Source: Dehalococcoidia bacterium (GTDB lineage Bacteria; Chloroflexota; Dehalococcoidia; Dehalococcoidales; UBA5760). From it: DNA of 9,329 nucleotides. The notes under the pieces are model-generated. The model was not told where the DNA came from and did not search any database. It worked only from the letters and a program-made list of their open reading frames with translations. The stretch spans positions 1 to 9,329 of the forward strand of contig DUEB01000027.1 of assembly GCA_011176655.1 (NCBI GenBank), in the 5' to 3' direction. Of the stretch, positions 1-6,615 are shown piece by piece; within the stretch, counting starts at the first letter, position 1, and each line of letters starts with the position of its first letter. The translations under genes were made by a program, and so were the position numbers.

Positions 1-2335
1 AGGACGGCACTCTGGCGGCTAGTACCTTTACCCCGTTGACTACTTCTACCTGGCCCAGTAGCGAGGCGGCTACCTTCTGAGACAGTTCCCTCTCCAGGGT
101 CAGCGCTCGGCGGCGCTCTCTATCCAGTTCGGTAAGGAGGTCAGACACCTTGTCCTGAACCTCACTCGGTGATGCCTTCAGGGATTCGGCAACATTATGT
201 AAACTAGCTAGCTGGGCACTGATGAACTCCTCGGCTCCCCGACCGGTAACCGCCTCAATACGGCGCAGGCCGGTGCCGATACTGCCCTCGCTGGTAATCT
301 GGAAGAGGCCTATCTCCCCGGAAGCCGCCACGTGGGTGCCGCCGCACAACTCGGCGCTGACTGCGGTCTCCCCTATCTTCATCACCCGAACCTCATCGCC
401 GTATTTCTCGCCGAAGAGGGCGATAGCGCCTTCCTCTACCGCCTGCTTATAGGGCATAACCTGGCCGTATACCGGCAGGTTGCGGCGGATTTTATCGTTG
501 ACGATATGGTTTACCTCGTGGAGCTCCTCTCTGGTCAGCGCCTCCAGGTGGGAGAAGTCAAATCTAAGCCGCTCCGGGGCTACCAGCGAGCCCCGCTGCT
601 CGACATGCTCGCCCAGTACCTGGCGCAGCGCCAGTTGCAGCAGGTGGGTGGCGGTATGATTGCGGGCGATGTCCAGCCGCCGCTCCCTGTCTACCACCGC
701 CTCGACTTGATCCCCCAAACTCAGGCTGCCCTCGGTAATCTTACCCCGATGAACAATAATATCTGGTGGGACTATAACGGTTTTACTAACCGAAAACTTC
801 CCCGATGAGCCGATTATCTCACCGGTATCCCCCACCTGTCCTCCCTTTTCTCCATAGAAAGGAGTGGAATCCAGGATAATACTTGCTTCCTGTTCTGCCG
901 CTACCGTAGTGACGGGCTTACTATCGATCAGAATATCAGCAATGGTTGATTTACACCTAAGATTATCATAGCCGACGAAGCAGGTTTCCTTTATGTCAAG
1001 TTGCCCCCCTACCCCGACGGCCCCCTTTCCCTCGAACTTGTGGGCGGCTCTGGCCCGCTCCCGCTGCTGATCCATCTCCTTTACAAAGCTGGCCAGGTCC
1101 ACTGACAGACCTGAGCGGGATACGACCTCTGTGGTCAGCTCTACCGGGAAGCCGTAGGTGTCGTAGAGCTTAAAGGCCTGTTTCCCTGAGATTCGAGCTA
1201 CCTTCCGGCGGCGCGCTTTCTCCATGATTTCATCCAGCAGCTTTAATCCGATGCTGAGCGTCTCGCTGAACCTGGTCTCCTCACTGGCGATGACCCTGAG
1301 GACAAAGTCCTCTTTCTGCCTTATCTCGGGATAGACATGGCTCATCTTCTGAATTGTGGTCTTGGCGACCTCGGTGAGAAAGGGTTTCCCCTCGGCTAGT
1401 CGTCGGCTAAAGAGTACGGCGCGGCGCAGGAGGCGGCGCAGGACGTAGCCCCGCCCTTCGTTGCCGGGCAGGACACCGTCGGTGATGAGAAAGCTAATTC
1501 CCCGCCCGTGCTCAGCCACGATGCGCATGGCGTTATCGGCTTCGTCGTCGGCGCCGTAGCGTCTCCCCGCCAGTTCGGAGACACGCTCCAGCAGGGGCAG
1601 AAAGAGGTCGGTTTCGTAGACCGAGCTTTTGCCCTGCATGGCGGCGGCAGTTCTCTCCAGGCCCATGCCGGTATCGATATTGGGTTTGGGGAGCAAAGTG
1701 CGCTTGCCGCTCTCATCCTGGTTATACTGGGTAAATACCAGGTTCCAGATTTCGGAGAAGCGCCCGCAGTCACAGCCGGGGGCGCAGGAGGGACGCTGGC
1801 AGCCGACTTCTACCCCGAGGTCATAGTGGATTTCGCTGCACGGCCCGCAGGGCCCGGAGTTACCGGCTGGCCCCCAGAAGTTATCCTTCTCCCCGAGCCT
1901 TAGTATCCTCTCCTCGGCGATACCTATCTCCCGCCAGTAGCCGAAGGACTCTTCATCATCGTGGAAGATGGTTATCCACAGCCTTGACGGCTTGAGCCCC
2001 AGGCTCCGGGTGACAAACTCCCAGGCCCAGCTAATAGCCTCCTTCTTAAAGTAGTCGCCGATACTGAAGTTACCCAGCATCTCAAAGAAGGTAAGGTGGT
2101 GCGGGTCGCCCACCGCTTCGATATCGGTGGTCCGGAAGCACTTCTGGCACGAAGCAAGGCGGCGGTTGGGCGGTAGCTCCTCACCCAGGTAATAGGGTTT
2201 GAAAGGCACCATGCCCGCACTGGTGAGCAGCAGGGTAGGGTCGCCACTAGGTATCAGGGAGGAGCTGGGCATGACCTTATGCCCTTTCCCCGCAAAGAAT
2301 TTCAGGAACAAATCTCGAATCTCGTCACCGGTCAC
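1..2335 (-). CDS. alaS: Alanyl-tRNA synthetase, 3' end cut off by the window edge
   Basis: Charges tRNA-Ala with alanine in the cytoplasm and hydrolyses mischarged Ser- or Gly-tRNA-Ala. The minus strand is open without a stop from the start codon to the window edge, giving 778 codons; family members usually have about 870-880, so roughly the last 100 residues (C-terminal DHHA1/C-Ala part) are missing. Visible landmarks are the class II motif 2 stretch HHLTFFEMLGNF (about residues 65-76), motif 3 GMGLER (223-228), and the editing-domain zinc ligands H560 and H564 (HTATH) with C664 and H668 (CGGTH). These match the E. coli spacing closely. A cysteine-rich segment with C163, C166, C179, C184, C188 and C190 follows the CGPCSE motif. 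The GTG at 2335 is chosen because GAGGTG lies 9 nt upstream; an in-frame GTG at 2347 is possible but has no good ribosome binding site. A strong promoter lies just upstream. Confidence 0.96.
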   Translation of the reverse strand, partial: MTGDEIRDLFLKFFAGKGHKVMPSSSLIPSGDPTLLLTSAGMVPFKPYYLGEELPPNRRLASCQKCFRTTDIEAVGDPHHLTFFEMLGNFSIGDYFKKEAISWAWEFVTRSLGLKPSRLWITIFHDDEESFGYWREIGIAEERILRLGEKDNFWGPAGNSGPCGPCSEIHYDLGVEVGCQRPSCAPGCDCGRFSEIWNLVFTQYNQDESGKRTLLPKPNIDTGMGLERTAAAMQGKSSVYETDLFLPLLERVSELAGRRYGADDEADNAMRIVAEHGRGISFLITDGVLPGNEGRGYVLRRLLRRAVLFSRRLAEGKPFLTEVAKTTIQKMSHVYPEIRQKEDFVLRVIASEETRFSETLSIGLKLLDEIMEKARRRKVARISGKQAFKLYDTYGFPVELTTEVVSRSGLSVDLASFVKEMDQQRERARAAHKFEGKGAVGVGGQLDIKETCFVGYDNLRCKSTIADILIDSKPVTTVAAEQEASIILDSTPFYGEKGGQVGDTGEIIGSSGKFSVSKTVIVPPDIIVHRGKITEGSLSLGDQVEAVVDRERRLDIARNHTATHLLQLALRQVLGEHVEQRGSLVAPERLRFDFSHLEALTREELHEVNHIVNDKIRRNLPVYGQVMPYKQAVEEGAIALFGEKYGDEVRVMKIGETAVSAELCGGTHVAASGEIGLFQITSEGSIGTGLRRIEAVTGRGAEEFISAQLASLHNVAESLKASPSEVQDKVSDLLTELDRERRRALTLERELSQKVAASLLGQVEVVNGVKVLAARVPS

Positions 2336-2344
2336 CGGTTTACC

Positions 2345-2350
2345 CACCTC
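2345..2350 (-). promoter_or_regulatory. Ribosome binding site of alaS (GAGGTG)
   Basis: GAGGTG on the minus strand is followed by 9 nt and then GTG at 2335, whose reading frame begins VTGDEIRDLF, a normal AlaRS N-terminus. The last three bases of this site are themselves the in-frame GTG at 2347. Using that earlier start would leave the gene without a Shine-Dalgarno sequence, so the site decides in favour of 2335. Confidence 0.6.
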
Positions 2351-2371
2351 ACTTAAAAGAGATACGATACG

Positions 2372-2400
2372 ATTTTAGTGTAACTCGGGCTGCCTGTCAA
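2372..2400 (-). promoter_or_regulatory. Sigma-70-type promoter of alaS
   Basis: Minus strand: a perfect -35 box TTGACA (2400-2395), a 17-nt spacer, and -10 box TAAAAT (2377-2372, five of six consensus bases). Transcription should begin near 2365, leaving a leader of about 30 nt that includes the GAGGTG site. The leader is far too short for a T-box or other riboswitch. The promoter means alaS need not depend on read-through from galU, which ends about 50 bp upstream of the -35 box. Confidence 0.7.
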
Positions 2401-2452
2401 CGAGGCTGCGCTTGGTGTCACGGGAAGTAACCAGCCTGGGCTGCTCGGGTGG

Positions 2453-3313
2453 TTAGAGGAGCTTACTCAGATACTCCTTCAGCTTCGGGCCGATGTCGGG
2501 GTGGTTCAGGGCAAGGGCTATGTTTGCCTTGAGCCAGCCCAGAGGAGTCCCGGCGTCGTGTCTTACCCCCGCAAATTCACAGGCAATCACCTCCTGACGT
2601 TCGAGCAGCAGTTGCAGGGCGTCGGTAATTTGAATCTCCCCTTTCTTGCCCGGCGGCGTTACCTTGAGGGTGGCGAAGATTTCCGGCATCAGGATGTATC
2701 TACCCACTATTCCCAGGTTTGAGGGGGCATTATCCGGCTCCGGCTTCTCCACCAGGCGCAAGACCCGATAGAGGCGGTCTGAAATTTGCTTCGGCTCAAT
2801 AATGCCGTAATTTACCGTCTCCTGGCGGCTGACCCGTTCCACAGCGATGACGTTAGTTTTATGCTCTTCGTAGACTTTAAGCAGCTGCTTAAGGGCGGGC
2901 ACCTTGCTGTCAATAATATCATCGGGGAGCAGGACAGCGCAGGGCTCCTCGCCGACAATATCTCTGGTCGCCAGGATGGCATGACCCAGGCCCAGTGGCT
3001 CCTTCTGCCGGATATAGCAGATATTGGCTAGATTGGAGAGAGCGCGCATTTCCTTGAGGAGCTCTGTTTCTCCCCTTTGCTCCAGGAAATACTCCAGCTC
3101 GAAGGAGTGGTCGAAGTAGTCCTCGATGGCGTTCTTGCCCAGGGCGGTTACCAGGATAATCTGCTCGATACCGGAGTTTATAGCCTCTGCCACGGCATAT
3201 TGGATTAGCGGCTTATCTATCAGGGGTAGCATCTCCTTGGGCTGGGACTTGGTGAGGGGTAAGAATCTCGTTCCCCAGCCACCGGCGGTGATAACTGCTT
3301 TACGGACTTTCAT
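2453..3313 (-). CDS. galU: UTP--glucose-1-phosphate uridylyltransferase
   Basis: Makes UDP-glucose and pyrophosphate from UTP and glucose-1-phosphate; cytoplasmic. The 286-residue protein matches bacterial GalU in length (about 290-300) and in order of motifs. These are the nucleotide-binding loop AGGWGTRFLP (10-19) with QPKEMLP (24-30), the metal-binding-type LLPDD (D131/D132), EKPEP, GEIQITDAL, and the C-terminal HDAGTPLGWLKAN. The tryptophan and second glycine in AGGWGTR replace the more usual AAGLGTR. ATG at 3313 is preferred: AGGAGG (3323-3318) is 4 nt upstream, while the GTG one codon earlier (3316) is only 1 nt from it. The start shares one base with the glucokinase stop, so the two genes are probably transcribed and translated together. 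UDP-glucose is the donor used by OtsA further along the window, so the neighbourhood suits trehalose synthesis, although GalU also feeds envelope sugars. Confidence 0.93.
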   Translation of the reverse strand: MKVRKAVITAGGWGTRFLPLTKSQPKEMLPLIDKPLIQYAVAEAINSGIEQIILVTALGKNAIEDYFDHSFELEYFLEQRGETELLKEMRALSNLANICYIRQKEPLGLGHAILATRDIVGEEPCAVLLPDDIIDSKVPALKQLLKVYEEHKTNVIAVERVSRQETVNYGIIEPKQISDRLYRVLRLVEKPEPDNAPSNLGIVGRYILMPEIFATLKVTPPGKKGEIQITDALQLLLERQEVIACEFAGVRHDAGTPLGWLKANIALALNHPDIGPKLKEYLSKLL

Positions 3314-4311
3314 CACGCCTCCTCTCTATCCTCCGCCTGCTTAAAGACAAAGTAGGCAGCACCGAGCAGACCGGCATCATGGCCAAGCTCGGTAGTGACG
3401 ATGCTTGCCGCCGCTGACGATACCGGAAAGGCTCTTTCCTTGACAACCTGCCTCGCCGGATTGAGCAGGAGGTCTCCCATGCTGGCTACCCCACCGCCGA
3501 CGATAATCATTTCCGGGTTAAAGATGTTGACCAGGTTTACCATGCCCACCCCCAGGTAGGCGGCGGCGTTATTGATGACGCTGCCAGCCAGAGGGTCGCC
3601 CTGCCGCGCGGCGATGGCTACCTCTCTGGCCGTGATGTCTGCTATCTTACCATCAGTAAGCTCGGTAAGAGACGACCTCTCTCCGGAGCTGATACGCCGT
3701 ATCGCCTCTCTGGCTATGGCCCTACCCGAGGCCAGTGTCTCCAGACAGCCGACATTACCGCATTCACACCTGGGGCCGTTAGCGTCGATGGTCATGTGGC
3801 CAATCTCCCCGGCGCTGCCACAGGCTCCGGTGTAGAGTTGGCCGTTAGTGATAATGGCCCCCCCGATGCCGGTGCCTACGGTGAGGTAGATGAGATTATT
3901 TACCCCGCGTCCGGCCCCGAGGTAGTGTTCACCCAATGCCGCCGCATTAGCGTCATTAAAGAGCCAGGTCCGGCTCCCCAGCCTCTCCTGGATGATGCTT
4001 CCCAGCGGCACATCGCGCCAGCCGGGGAGATTGGGGGACAGGGTTACGGTGCCTCTTTTATGGTCTATGGCTCCGGCAGCGGCAATACTGATACCGCATG
4101 TCTGTGATAGAGCCGTGCTGGTGGAGGCAGTTATTTGCTTAACGGCGGTAGCTATCCGGTTAATTACGGAGGCTACGCCCTCACTGGCCAGGGTGGGGTG
4201 ATACTCCCGTGCCAGTATCTGGTATTCGCGGGAGATAATGGCGGCAGCTATTTTACTGCCCCCAAGGTCAATAGCGACCACTGGGAGACTAGCTTTCTTG
4301 GCACCGTTCAT
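3313..4311 (-). CDS. ROK-family glucokinase
   Basis: Probably phosphorylates glucose to glucose-6-phosphate with ATP in the cytoplasm. The 332-residue protein has the full ROK layout: phosphate-binding DLGGSK (15-20), the catalytic aspartate in FNDAN (D120), the glycine-rich GTGIGG (146-151), the signature EIGH (E169-H172), and the zinc knuckle CxCGxxGC (C182, C184, C189) with H172 as the likely fourth ligand. IIVGGGV lies near the C-terminus. There is no N-terminal helix-turn-helix, so it is an enzyme and not a ROK repressor. Sugar preference (glucose, mannose, N-acetylmannosamine, fructose) cannot be fixed from motifs; glucose is inferred from the galU coupling and nearby otsA/otsB. ATG 4311 is chosen over GTG 4323 because a plausible -10 box covers 4327-4322. 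No Shine-Dalgarno sequence is evident for either start. It is the first gene of a two-gene unit with galU. Confidence 0.88.
   Translation of the reverse strand: MNGAKKASLPVVAIDLGGSKIAAAIISREYQILAREYHPTLASEGVASVINRIATAVKQITASTSTALSQTCGISIAAAGAIDHKRGTVTLSPNLPGWRDVPLGSIIQERLGSRTWLFNDANAAALGEHYLGAGRGVNNLIYLTVGTGIGGAIITNGQLYTGACGSAGEIGHMTIDANGPRCECGNVGCLETLASGRAIAREAIRRISSGERSSLTELTDGKIADITAREVAIAARQGDPLAGSVINNAAAYLGVGMVNLVNIFNPEMIIVGGGVASMGDLLLNPARQVVKERAFPVSSAAASIVTTELGHDAGLLGAAYFVFKQAEDREEA
3318..3323 (-). promoter_or_regulatory. Ribosome binding site of galU (AGGAGG)
   Basis: Perfect AGGAGG on the minus strand, lying inside the last codons of the upstream glucokinase gene. Four bases separate it from ATG 3313 and only one from GTG 3316, which favours the ATG. 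The arrangement (SD inside the upstream gene, stop and start as TGATG) is typical of translational coupling. Confidence 0.7.
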
Positions 4312-4321
4312 CTTAAATAAC

Positions 4322-4350
4322 ACTTTAGCCTATTTCGGCGGCTTTGTCGA
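4322..4350 (-). promoter_or_regulatory. Putative promoter of the glucokinase-galU unit
   Basis: Minus strand: TCGACA (4350-4345, five of six -35 bases), 17-nt spacer, TAAAGT (4327-4322, four of six -10 bases). The expected start of transcription, near 4315, is only about four bases before ATG 4311, so the mRNA would be almost leaderless. This agrees with the absence of a Shine-Dalgarno sequence. Sequence match only, not proof. Confidence 0.45.
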
Positions 4351-4372
4351 GCACGGTTCCGGCTTCGCCGAA
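4334..4372. repeat. Inverted repeat TTCGGCG / CGCCGAA in the divergent spacer
   Basis: A perfect 7-bp inverted repeat, TTCGGCG at 4334-4340 and CGCCGAA at 4366-4372, with 25 bp between the arms. The centres are 32 bp apart, about three helical turns. One arm lies in the spacer of the proposed glucokinase promoter and the other just upstream of its -35 box, so a repressor bound to both arms would cover the promoter. A small hairpin CGGC-TTC-GCCG (4360-4370) overlaps the second arm. Function as an operator is inference. Confidence 0.35.
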
Positions 4373-4415
4373 TGAGTGTGATGCCATCTTATCTAGGTTT
4401 AGCTTCGAGCTTAGG

Positions 4416-4445
4416 TTGAGGTCGGTGGTTACTTAATGCTATAGT
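4416..4445 (+). promoter_or_regulatory. Putative promoter of the MFS transporter gene
   Basis: Plus strand: TTGAGG (4416-4421, four of six), 18-nt spacer, TATAGT (4440-4445, five of six). Transcription would begin near 4452, leaving a leader of about 75 nt before GTG 4528. It is back-to-back with the glucokinase promoter, with 65 bp between the two -35 boxes. The hexamer TAGGTT occurs at 4394-4399 and again, 18 bp later, at 4412-4417 beside the -35 box. Confidence 0.45.
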
Positions 4446-4527
4446 AAGCTATTGTGTCGAAGTAGGCTGGCAGGTTACCGGGTTCCGCTCTCACCAGTCT
4501 ATCGACTTCTCTCTTTGAGTACCTGAA

Positions 4528-5748
4528 GTGCCGCAGGAACAAGGGTCTCGCGTACCTCGAACCATACTGGGAAGCGCCTGGCTGATGTGCTTAGCCATGT
4601 GGGCGCCGGTGTTCTGCGTGCCTCCCATGGAGCATATCCTGAAGGAAGCGCTGCGCCTCAGCCACGCTCAAACCAGCCTTCTCTATGCTGCCCCCGTCCT
4701 GATGCTGGCGGCCCTGGCTATTCCCGGCGGTCTGCTCGCTGACCGGATAGGCGCCAAGAAGGCGGCTGGCATTGGAGCCATAGTCATAGTAGTCGGAACC
4801 GTTTTGAGGGGTACCGCCACGGATGCCTCCAGCCTTCTGGTATTTACCTTCATCTACGGTGCCGGACTGGGCCTTTCTTTTCCTAATATGCCCAAGCTGA
4901 TAAGTGCCTGGTTCCCTCGGGAGCGAGCCGGGTTGGCGACCGGTTTACTCACCTCCGGTGTCCTGGTTGGTGTCGGCGTCGCCCTGGCCGCCACGATGCC
5001 ATTTATCCTCCCCGTAACAGGGACCTTTCAGGGTGTATTTTTCATCTGGAGTATTCCCCCTATCGTGGCGGCTATCCTGTGGTGGGCGCTGGTTAGAGAG
5101 CCTGCCGATGGTGAGGTTCGGGCCGGGTCAGTGAGCCAGGGTAATACTCCGTTCCGCCGGGTACTGCGCAACAAGAGTCTGTGGCTGGCGGCTAGCCTCT
5201 TCCTGCTACACAATTTCTTCTTCTATAGCTGGACTGGCTGGGCGCCCACCCTGATGAGGTTAAAGGGGACGACTCCGGAGCTGGCTGGACTTATTGCCTC
5301 AGTAGCCATCTGGGTTGGTATCCCGACCGCTTTCCTGGTACCCGGGCTCGCTTACAGGCTGGGCTTGAGAAAGCCTTTTCTCTGGATACCCGGTGTTGCC
5401 CTCGCCCTTGCTGCCTGGGGTGCCATCAGCGCTAACATAACTATGAGCTGGTTCCTGATGGCTTTGGTGGGGGTTGCCAACCTTACCAGGTGGATTGCCA
5501 TACTGGCATTTCCGGTTGAGGTGATGCCCAGGGAGGATGTGGGCAAGGCAAGCGGGATAATATTGTCCCTAGGCTATGTCGGGGGGGTTATTGGTTCCCA
5601 GGTAGGCGGACGCATCCTGGATGTCACCGGGAGCCTGGACCACGCTCTTCTGGTGCTTGTCGCGGTATCGGCGGCTGCCGTCGGCGTTGCCCTCGGGCTG
5701 CCAGAGACCGGGCCTGGGGCTAAGAGACAGCAGCACCCATCGAGCTAA
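4528..5748 (+). CDS. MFS transporter, 12 transmembrane helices, substrate unknown
   Basis: An inner-membrane secondary carrier of the major facilitator superfamily, 406 residues. Twelve hydrophobic segments can be read, at about residues 12-34, 50-68, 77-96, 101-120, 136-160, 166-187, 216-238, 248-270, 281-298, 303-325, 340-360 and 368-388. A longer cytoplasmic loop separates the halves (about 190-212). The loop between helices 2 and 3 has the MFS motif A, GGLLADRIGAKK. FPNMPKLISAWFPRERAGLATG resembles the organic-anion, cyanate (CynX) and nitrate-type carriers more than sugar porters, but this is only a resemblance. GTG 4528 is the only reasonable start upstream of helix 1: an in-frame TGA lies at 4516, and no clear Shine-Dalgarno sequence is visible. 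otsB follows 57 bp downstream on the same strand, so read-through into otsB is possible. A link to trehalose or glucose transport is not shown. Confidence 0.85.
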   Translation: MPQEQGSRVPRTILGSAWLMCLAMWAPVFCVPPMEHILKEALRLSHAQTSLLYAAPVLMLAALAIPGGLLADRIGAKKAAGIGAIVIVVGTVLRGTATDASSLLVFTFIYGAGLGLSFPNMPKLISAWFPRERAGLATGLLTSGVLVGVGVALAATMPFILPVTGTFQGVFFIWSIPPIVAAILWWALVREPADGEVRAGSVSQGNTPFRRVLRNKSLWLAASLFLLHNFFFYSWTGWAPTLMRLKGTTPELAGLIASVAIWVGIPTAFLVPGLAYRLGLRKPFLWIPGVALALAAWGAISANITMSWFLMALVGVANLTRWIAILAFPVEVMPREDVGKASGIILSLGYVGGVIGSQVGGRILDVTGSLDHALLVLVAVSAAAVGVALGLPETGPGAKRQQHPSS

Positions 5749-5770
5749 GCTCACCTCCGCTACCCTGACG

Positions 5771-5799
5771 TTGACTAATAGTATGCTGGCTGATAAATT
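5771..5799 (+). promoter_or_regulatory. Putative promoter of otsB giving a leaderless mRNA
   Basis: Plus strand: TTGACT (5771-5776, five of six), 17-nt spacer, TAAATT (5794-5799, four of six). The -10 box ends six bases before ATG 5806, so RNA synthesis would begin at or next to the A of the start codon. No Shine-Dalgarno sequence precedes that ATG, as expected for leaderless translation. The promoter lies in the 57-bp gap after the MFS gene. Confidence 0.5.
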
Positions 5800-5805
5800 T
5801 AAGCC

Positions 5806-6615
5806 ATGCCCTATGCTTTTGACCGTCTAGCTCTAGTCAGAGAGGTCCTCGGAAGGTCCCCCCTGGGACTTATCACCGATGTTGACGGCACCATAAGTGA
5901 GATAGCCCCCACTCCCCGCGAGGCCAGGGTTTCCCCGCTATGCCGCCGCTACCTTACCTTCCTGTGTCGTCATCTGGCCCTGGTGGCGGTTGTCTCGGGG
6001 AGGTCGGCGGCAGAGGTCAGGGACATGTTAGGGGTTGGGGGCGTCGTCTATATTGGTAACCACGGCCTGGAACGCTGGATAAAGAACCAGGCTGAGCTTT
6101 CAAATAATGCCCCTGATTATTCAGGGATGATTAAGTCTGCGCTTGAGGAGCTATCTTCCCGGCTCTCGGCGGAAGGTGTCACCATTGAAAATAAGGGTCT
6201 TAGCCTGACAATCCACTACCGTCTCTCTCCCGAGCCCGAGATGGCGGAGCGGGAAATCCTGAGTGCCGTGGCGGCTTCAGACCGGGCCAAGGATTTGAGG
6301 GTCGTCAGGGGCAGACTGGCGCTTAACCTTCTGCCGCCGGTAGAGGTTAACAAGGGCACCGCCGTGCTCGACCTGATACGGGATTACGGTCTTCAGGGCG
6401 GCCTGTATCTGGGTGACGACCTCACGGATATCGATGCCTTTAGGGCGGTGCGTAGCACCTCCCGCAGCTCGAAGTTCCGGGGGTTTGCCATCGGCGTCAC
6501 CAGTGCCGAGATGCCGGAGGGGCTGGTGCGGGAAGCAGACCTTACCCTGAACGGGGTAAGCGATGTCGAGCGTTTTCTCAGGTGGCTTTCGCAGAACGTT
6601 CCTCGGCTAGATTGA
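5806..6615 (+). CDS. otsB: Trehalose-6-phosphate phosphatase
   Basis: Removes the phosphate from trehalose-6-phosphate to give trehalose, the last step of the OtsAB pathway; cytoplasmic HAD-superfamily enzyme needing Mg2+. The 269-residue protein is of normal OtsB length (E. coli about 266). HAD motif I is DVDGT with nucleophile D25 and acid/base D27; motif II is VVSGRS (S64-R66); GNHGLE (84-89) is the family signature; motif III lysine is K183 in NKGT; motif IV is GDDLTDIDAF (G203, D204, D205, D208). All catalytic residues are present. ATG 5806 has no Shine-Dalgarno sequence but sits directly after a promoter-like sequence, suggesting leaderless expression. The gene converges on otsA, the enzyme before it in the pathway, and the two 3' ends overlap by 38 bp, unlike the usual co-directional otsBA operons. 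HAD phosphatases for related sugars (glucosylglycerol-phosphate, mannosylglycerate) are the main alternative; the GNHGLE segment favours OtsB. Confidence 0.92.
   Translation: MPYAFDRLALVREVLGRSPLGLITDVDGTISEIAPTPREARVSPLCRRYLTFLCRHLALVAVVSGRSAAEVRDMLGVGGVVYIGNHGLERWIKNQAELSNNAPDYSGMIKSALEELSSRLSAEGVTIENKGLSLTIHYRLSPEPEMAEREILSAVAASDRAKDLRVVRGRLALNLLPPVEVNKGTAVLDLIRDYGLQGGLYLGDDLTDIDAFRAVRSTSRSSKFRGFAIGVTSAEMPEGLVREADLTLNGVSDVERFLRWLSQNVPRLD

Noticed and set aside
332..808. Plus-strand open frame of 158 codons
   Set aside because: It is antisense to alaS, whose frame is continuous here and carries the editing-domain motifs HTATH and CGGTH. The plus-strand protein shows no recognisable family.
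1396..2247. Short minus-strand frames that are not the alaS frame, and plus-strand frames such as 1508-1903
   Set aside because: All lie over the continuous alaS frame and have biased, low-complexity translations (rich in P, R, S, A), as expected of shadows in GC-rich coding sequence. They are not evidence of a frameshift: alaS stays in one frame from 2335 to 1.
2336..2371. T-box or other riboswitch in front of alaS
   Set aside because: The promoter leaves a leader of only about 30 nt, too short for such an element.
2432..2443. Short palindrome CAGCCTGGGCTG after the galU stop, as a possible terminator
   Set aside because: Stem of four or five pairs with almost no loop and no T-run on either strand; too weak to call a terminator.
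3796..4107. Plus-strand open frame of 103 codons inside the glucokinase gene
   Set aside because: Antisense to the conserved ROK motifs GTGIGG, EIGH and CxCGxxGC; no independent support.
5749..5805. Terminator between the MFS gene and otsB
   Set aside because: No stem followed by a T-run is visible. The gap is explained better by an otsB promoter, and read-through from the MFS gene remains possible.
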